DNA from: Neobacillus novalis NBRC 102450
GTDB taxonomy: Bacteria; Bacillota; Bacilli; Bacillales; Cytobacillaceae
Assembly (NCBI RefSeq): GCF_001591805.1
Contig: NZ_BCVP01000016.1
Coordinates: 124,001-188,000 of the forward strand
DNA length: 64,000 bases
Reading direction: 5' to 3'
A model generated the notes under the pieces. The model did not search any database. It worked only from the letters and a program-made list of their open reading frames with translations, and was not told where the DNA came from. The first letter of the stretch is position 1; every line of letters begins with the position of its first letter. This document shows, piece after piece, positions 59,861-64,000 of this stretch. A program made the translations under genes and the position numbers.

Positions 59861-62107
59861 ATGACAAGTACAGTAACATACATAAAAGAATGGCAGCAAG
59901 CACTGCAAAATGAAATTATCCATTTAAAAAAATACGGCAGTAATAAATTCGTTGTTTCAAATGGAAGGTTACTATCAAGTGATGGTTCGTTTACTTATTA
60001 TTTTGATACCGTCTATTCCTTGCGAATTCCCGTTGGATCTTCAATTCGTCTTGAATGGGGCAGCATGAAACAAAGTGGACGAGTGCTTTCTTCAGAAGGA
60101 AAAGGCGTGATGCTTGCTCTCGAGAAATCATTCGGAGACTTAATCCCCGAGGCATTTCTATTTCACGACCCATGGGAACTGCTTGAACAACTTATCCAAC
60201 GGCTAGATGAAATCAAAAAAAATAAACAAAAACGCTTACGGGTAAAAAAATTGATGGATCCTTCGATGCCGGCAAAGCATCCGGTTGAAAAAATAAAAAG
60301 CAATGTCCACGAATTAGTTTTACGATCAAAATACAATCCGGTTACCTTTGTTTGGGGGCCGCCCGGAACAGGAAAAACCTACACTTTGGCGCGGGTTGCG
60401 GCAAATAAATATTTTCAGGAAAAGCGAGTCCTAATTTTATCGCACAGTAATCAAGCGGTTGATGTCCTAATCGCTGAAATCTCTGCCTTTATTAATAAGA
60501 ATGACCGCTTCCGTGAAGGGGATGTTCTTCGCTATGGCTCTAATACAGGAGAGCAGCTCGTAAATCATGAAGCGATTACTACTAGTCAGTTACTAGAGAA
60601 ACAAGATCCTCATCTCGCGCAGGACAAGGAAATTTTACTAGTCGAAAGAAGAAAGCTAAAGCAGGATTTAGCCCGGTCTTTTAGTAAACGAGACACAAAT
60701 CATTTGCTGGAGCTTGAGACCAAAATTGCCAGAGTCCTCGAAAAAATTCGTCAAAAGGAAATTCAGTTTGTGAAGGATGCGTTTATTGTCGGATCCACAC
60801 TGGCAAAAGCAGCGAGCGACCCGGCAATCTATGAAAAGGAATTTGATGTTGTGATCCTTGATGAAGCAAGCATGGCTTTTGTGCCTCAGGCTGCTTTCGC
60901 CACATCACTTGGGAAACGGGTTATTATTTGCGGTGACTTTAAACAATTACCGCCGATTGCCTCTTCAAGGGATTCTTTGGTCACGATGTGGCTGAAGGAG
61001 GATATCTTTCACCGGGCAGGTGTCGTTGATTGGGTAAAAGACGGTAAGCTGCATCCACATTTATTTTTATTAAAAGAACAACGGAGAATGCATCCGGATA
61101 TCTCTGCCTTCACTAATCAGTACGTCTACAATAAGCTTGTGGGGGATCATAAGAGTGTTCGAAAGAGCAGAAATGAAATTGTTGAAAAAGCACCGTTTTC
61201 CGGCCAGGCGTCAATTCTTGTAGATACAAGCAATACTGGGGCCCATTGTATGACTGAACGGACGTCGAAGTCGAGAATGAATCTTTGGCAGGCGTTATTG
61301 TCGTTTCAAATCATACATGAATCTTACTTGGCAGGGGTAAGATCGATTGGCTATGTGACACCTTACCGTGCCCAAGCCAATCTAATGGAGCTGTTACTCG
61401 ATGATTTATTTGAAAAAGAGCGGTTAACAGCCGATATTATTGCAGCAACAGTCCATAGATTTCAAGGCAGTGAGCGCGATGCCATGGTGTTTGATACTGT
61501 CGATGGAGAACCGCAAGCCCGTGCCGGTATGCTTTTAACTGGTAAAGATAGCGAACGATTGATAAATGTTGCGATAACGAGGACGAAAGGAAAGTTTATT
61601 CATGTCAGCAATCAATCATTTATTCATAAGCATGTTTATCATGGTAAAACACTTAGGCAACTTATAGAGCACCAGGAGAAGCAGCGGCAAACTGTTCGAA
61701 CGAGAGAAATCGGAACGTGGATTAAGCATCAGCATCCAAGATTGCAATGGATGCATGCGATGAAGCTTGATAAGGTGTTCCAAGATATAGCAGGGGCGAG
61801 ATCATCTATTATCATCTCTTTACCATCGCAAACAGCACTTTCGCTGCAATGGAAGGAGAAGTTGAACAATCGGGACAAACTCGTAAAATTAACAGTGATT
61901 TCTGGTGAAGAATGGCTTGAGCTTCAGCCAGATAATTGGCTGGATGAAAACTTATCGTTTCCATTCATTATCATCGATCGGCGGCTGCTCTGGCTGGGAT
62001 TGCCAGTGGAAGCAGCAAGAGGAATTCAGCCGCCATTTATTGCAGCAAGACTTGATTCGGAGAAAGTTTCAGAACATTTTTTAGGTCAATTTTTAATGAA
62101 AGAGTAG
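59861..62107 (+). CDS. Superfamily 1 DNA/RNA helicase (UPF1/SETX-like)
   Basis: A 748-residue helicase. The Walker A motif WGPPGTGKTYT is near residue 168, Walker B VVILDEASMAF near 333, motif III GDFKQLPPIASS, motif IV region LLKEQRRMHPDIS, GYVTPYRAQANLM, and motifs V/VI VHRFQGSERDAMVF and LINVAITRTKGKFI. The order and spacing match UPF1-like SF1B enzymes. The N-terminal ~150 residues form a less conserved lead domain with a short beta-rich region. It unwinds nucleic acid with ATP; its cellular substrate is unknown. It is monocistronic with GAGGAAGAG before the ATG. Confidence 0.88.
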   Translation: MTSTVTYIKEWQQALQNEIIHLKKYGSNKFVVSNGRLLSSDGSFTYYFDTVYSLRIPVGSSIRLEWGSMKQSGRVLSSEGKGVMLALEKSFGDLIPEAFLFHDPWELLEQLIQRLDEIKKNKQKRLRVKKLMDPSMPAKHPVEKIKSNVHELVLRSKYNPVTFVWGPPGTGKTYTLARVAANKYFQEKRVLILSHSNQAVDVLIAEISAFINKNDRFREGDVLRYGSNTGEQLVNHEAITTSQLLEKQDPHLAQDKEILLVERRKLKQDLARSFSKRDTNHLLELETKIARVLEKIRQKEIQFVKDAFIVGSTLAKAASDPAIYEKEFDVVILDEASMAFVPQAAFATSLGKRVIICGDFKQLPPIASSRDSLVTMWLKEDIFHRAGVVDWVKDGKLHPHLFLLKEQRRMHPDISAFTNQYVYNKLVGDHKSVRKSRNEIVEKAPFSGQASILVDTSNTGAHCMTERTSKSRMNLWQALLSFQIIHESYLAGVRSIGYVTPYRAQANLMELLLDDLFEKERLTADIIAATVHRFQGSERDAMVFDTVDGEPQARAGMLLTGKDSERLINVAITRTKGKFIHVSNQSFIHKHVYHGKTLRQLIEHQEKQRQTVRTREIGTWIKHQHPRLQWMHAMKLDKVFQDIAGARSSIIISLPSQTALSLQWKEKLNNRDKLVKLTVISGEEWLELQPDNWLDENLSFPFIIIDRRLLWLGLPVEAARGIQPPFIAARLDSEKVSEHFLGQFLMKE

Positions 62108-62142
62108 GAATTGCAGGATTTTCACTGCCGTTTCAACTCTTT

Positions 62143-62178
62143 TGGTGGGTATCCTCTAAGGTTTCCCACCATTTTTAT
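62143..62178 (+). terminator. Terminator of the helicase gene
   Basis: TGGTGGG pairs with CCCACCA around a 15-base loop, followed by TTTTTATT. Confidence 0.78.
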
Positions 62179-62269
62179 TAGGGAATAAAAACATATGAAT
62201 AGGGAACGATAAATTTGTTAGTCGTGTAACAAATGGGACATGGCAATTTTCAGTGAAAAGGAGACAAAG

Positions 62270-62884
62270 ATGATGACAAACGTTAAATTAGCCGTCATTT
62301 ATTACAGTAGTGGCGGAACAAACTATCAGCTATCAAAGTGGGCGGAAGAAGGTGCAAAAGAAGTGGGGGCAGAAGTAAAGGTATTAAAAGTGCCTGAGCT
62401 TGCACCACAATCTGTAATTGAAGGAAATCCTGGCTGGAAAGCACATGTTGAAGCCACCGCACATGTGCCTGAGGTTAAATTGGAGGATATAGAGTGGGCG
62501 GATGCTATTATATTCAGTGTTCCGACCCGATTTGGGAATATGCCTGCACAAATGAAGCAATTCATCGATACTTGTGGCGGTCTTTGGTTTAATGGTAAGA
62601 CAGTAAATAAAGTGGTGAGTGCGATGTCCTCAGCGCAAAATCCACATGGCGGCCAAGAGGCAACGATTTTATCACTTTACACCTCCATGTACCATTGGGG
62701 AGCGATTGTTGCAGCACCAGGTTATACTGATCCGGTAATTTACGGGTCTGGGGGTAATCCTTACGGTACAAGTGTTACCGTGGGGCAAGATGGAAAAATG
62801 ATTGAAGATGTGGAAGCAACGGTTAAACACCAAGCAAAACGGACAGTTACAGTTGCTGAATGGGTGAAAAAAGCGAATCAATAA
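62270..62884 (+). CDS. wrbA: NAD(P)H:quinone oxidoreductase, WrbA type
   Basis: A 204-residue flavodoxin-like protein: AVIYYSSGGTNYQLSKWAEEGA for FMN phosphate, ADAIIFSVPTRFGNMPAQMKQFIDTCGGLW, SAQNPHGGQEATILSLYTSMYHWGAIVAAPGY, and YGTSVTVG. These are WrbA hallmarks. It reduces quinones by two electrons with NAD(P)H and protects against redox stress. The ATG at 62270 follows AAGGAG by 6 bases; an ATG at 62240 is before that site, and the next ATG at 62273 is equally possible. Confidence 0.93.
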   Translation: MMTNVKLAVIYYSSGGTNYQLSKWAEEGAKEVGAEVKVLKVPELAPQSVIEGNPGWKAHVEATAHVPEVKLEDIEWADAIIFSVPTRFGNMPAQMKQFIDTCGGLWFNGKTVNKVVSAMSSAQNPHGGQEATILSLYTSMYHWGAIVAAPGYTDPVIYGSGGNPYGTSVTVGQDGKMIEDVEATVKHQAKRTVTVAEWVKKANQ

Positions 62885-62891
62885 AAGGGAG

Positions 62892-62927
62892 AAAGCTGAC
62901 CAGTGAAAAAACCGGTCGGCTTTTTTT
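62892..62927 (+). terminator. Terminator of wrbA
   Basis: AAAGCTGACC pairs with GGTCGGCTTT, enclosing an inner GT/AC pair, followed by T residues. Confidence 0.9.
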
Positions 62928-62955
62928 ATATAAATCAAATTTTCAAAAAATTATA

Positions 62956-62984
62956 TTGACTTTTTATTGTTTTCTATGGATAAT
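62956..62984 (+). promoter_or_regulatory. Sigma-A promoter of the T-box/proB transcript
   Basis: TTGACT and GATAAT are separated by 17 bases. The transcript would start near 62992, just before the T-box leader. Confidence 0.8.
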
Positions 62985-62999
62985 CAAATAAATTGAAAT

Positions 63000-63240
63000 A
63001 GAAAAATGGTATGGGACTAGTAAACCTTTGGAACGTGATAGAGAGTGAAACCCGCAGGCTGAAAGGTTTCTCACGGAAAAAAGCTTGAACCTGCCCTCAC
63101 ACGCTGCTTATGTAAACATGAGTCGTCTGCCTGCGTTACGGGTTCAAAGTGGGTGAGAGCGCTGTGCTCGTCATCAATTAAGGTGGTACCGCGGAAACGA
63201 TTATTCCGTCCTTTTTTAAGGACAGAAGAATCGTTTTTTT
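63000..63240 (+). ncRNA. Proline-responsive T-box riboswitch ahead of proB
   Basis: The T-box core AAGGTGGTACCGCGG is at 63180-63194. Upstream is a Stem I with the usual AGAGAG segment near 63043 and, on its 3' side, GAA-CCT-GCC (CCT at 63090-63092), placing a proline codon at the specifier position. A terminator follows: AAACGATTATTC pairs with GAAGAATCGTTT and ends in T (63195-63240). Uncharged proline tRNA would bind CCT with its anticodon and the T-box bulge with its CCA end, favouring antitermination. This couples proline synthesis to tRNA charging. The 382-base gap 62885-63266 holds only these elements. Confidence 0.92.
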
Positions 63241-63266
63241 ATTTTTAAAAGAAAGGTCGAACGGTT

Positions 63267-64000
63267 ATGAAAAAACAGCTTGTGGTTGTGAAGATTGGGA
63301 GCAGCTCGCTTACAAATACGTCTGGGACAATTTCTGAAGCGAAAATCCGTGATCATGTGGATGCACTCGCTTTTTTAAAATTCCAGGGACATGAGGTTAT
63401 TTTGATTTCATCCGGAGCTGTTGCGGCAGGGTTTGGTTCTCTTGGTTACCCAACACGTCCAAAAAGTACCGCCGGGAAACAGGCAGCCGCAGCTGTTGGG
63501 CAAGGGCTATTAATGCAACATTATATTCAGCTGTTTAAAGAGTACCAAATGATACCAGCGCAAATATTATTAACTCGTGAAGATTTTTACAGCCAGATTC
63601 GGTTTCAAAACCTCTTTTCAACGATCCATGAACTGCTTCAAAGAGGCGTCTTGCCGATTATTAATGAAAATGATTCGGTTTCGATTGAGGAATTGACATT
63701 CGGGGACAACGATTTGTTATCAGCCCTCGTCAGCGGATTTTTACATGCCAATGCTTTGATTATTTTAACAGATATAAACGGTCTTTATGATGGTAATCCA
63801 AAGCTCTCAAAAGAGGCCAAAAAATTTAATTTTATCCCAGAGATTTCTGAAGAACTGCTTGATTTTGCCGGAGATAGTGGTTCTTCCGTTGGCACTGGCG
63901 GCATGAAGTCGAAGTTATTGGCAGCAAAAAAGGCATTATCACTTGGTGTCCGTGTCTTTGTCGGCACAGGAGTTGGCAAGGAAAAACTGGTCGATATTTT
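63267..64000 (+). CDS. proB: Glutamate 5-kinase, N-terminal part (cut by window end)
   Basis: The frame is open from ATG 63267 to the window end, about 244 residues. It reads [100 protein letters not shown] and [16 protein letters not shown], all of the amino-acid kinase domain of ProB. It phosphorylates glutamate in the first step of proline synthesis. It is controlled by the proline T-box before it. A PUA domain and proA would follow beyond the window. GAAAGG precedes the start. Confidence 0.95.
   Translation, partial: MKKQLVVVKIGSSSLTNTSGTISEAKIRDHVDALAFLKFQGHEVILISSGAVAAGFGSLGYPTRPKSTAGKQAAAAVGQGLLMQHYIQLFKEYQMIPAQILLTREDFYSQIRFQNLFSTIHELLQRGVLPIINENDSVSIEELTFGDNDLLSALVSGFLHANALIILTDINGLYDGNPKLSKEAKKFNFIPEISEELLDFAGDSGSSVGTGGMKSKLLAAKKALSLGVRVFVGTGVGKEKLVDI

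Overview
The window reads as the chromosome of a spore-forming, facultatively anaerobic Bacillaceae soil bacterium. The evidence is low-GC DNA with strong AAGGAGG ribosome sites and frequent TTG/GTG starts, an alpha/beta-type small acid-soluble spore protein, a B. subtilis-like FtsZ, a T-box riboswitch ahead of proB, CcpA-type cre sites and PucR/DeoR regulators. The genus cannot be fixed from sequence alone; a Neobacillus-like organism would fit.

Layout. (1) 1-10063: one-directional CoA-thioester cluster with acyl-CoA dehydrogenase (cut by the window edge), a short-chain dehydrogenase (SDR) lacking its catalytic residues, two subunits plus ATP-driven activator of the 2-hydroxyacyl-CoA dehydratase/benzoyl-CoA reductase family, three crotonase-fold enzymes, an HSD10-type dehydrogenase, a family III CoA-transferase and 3-hydroxybutyryl-CoA dehydrogenase. 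It looks like a complete ring- or branched-acyl-CoA beta-oxidation module built round an oxygen-sensitive radical enzyme. (2) 10064-19251: TldE/TldD, an SDR, a PatB-type C-S lyase, a spore protein, and a leftward ferredoxin-PucR-D-2-hydroxyacid dehydrogenase operon. (3) 19380-27251: two paralogous molybdopterin oxidoreductases, one without and one with a Tat signal; the second has its TorD chaperone, DmsB-like and DmsC-like subunits and a polyferredoxin. (4) 27432-41852: mixed genes, including an orphan FtsZ, an orphan [NiFe]-hydrogenase small subunit, proline dehydrogenase, a VanW lipoprotein, a sulfite-oxidase-like protein, PepF and a TetR/MFS pair. Several 3' ends carry a dispersed palindrome with core GGTGTCAGGCACC. 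(5) 42388-51508: reductive pyrimidine degradation (PreT, PreA, dihydropyrimidinase, PucR regulator, methylmalonate-semialdehyde dehydrogenase, omega-aminotransferase). (6) 51841-59283: a bacterial microcompartment (BMC) operon with a DeoR/SorC regulator, PduL, a flavoprotein-like protein, three BMC-P, two BMC-H, CoA-acylating aldehyde dehydrogenase, triosephosphate isomerase, RpiB and deoxyribose-phosphate aldolase. (7) 59532-64000: mini-XRE regulator, SF1 helicase, WrbA, and proB under a proline T-box.

The most notable system is regions 5 and 6 together. The pyrimidine branch would turn uracil or thymine into (methyl)malonate semialdehyde and acyl-CoA. The adjoining microcompartment would split 2-deoxyribose-5-phosphate into acetaldehyde and glyceraldehyde-3-phosphate, then make acetyl-CoA and acetyl-phosphate. 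Both have cre-like sites upstream, so the ~17 kb looks like a catabolite-repressed island for using both halves of a pyrimidine deoxyribonucleoside. Five non-shell proteins, including the triosephosphate isomerase, carry an amphipathic N-terminal helix that resembles an encapsulation peptide.
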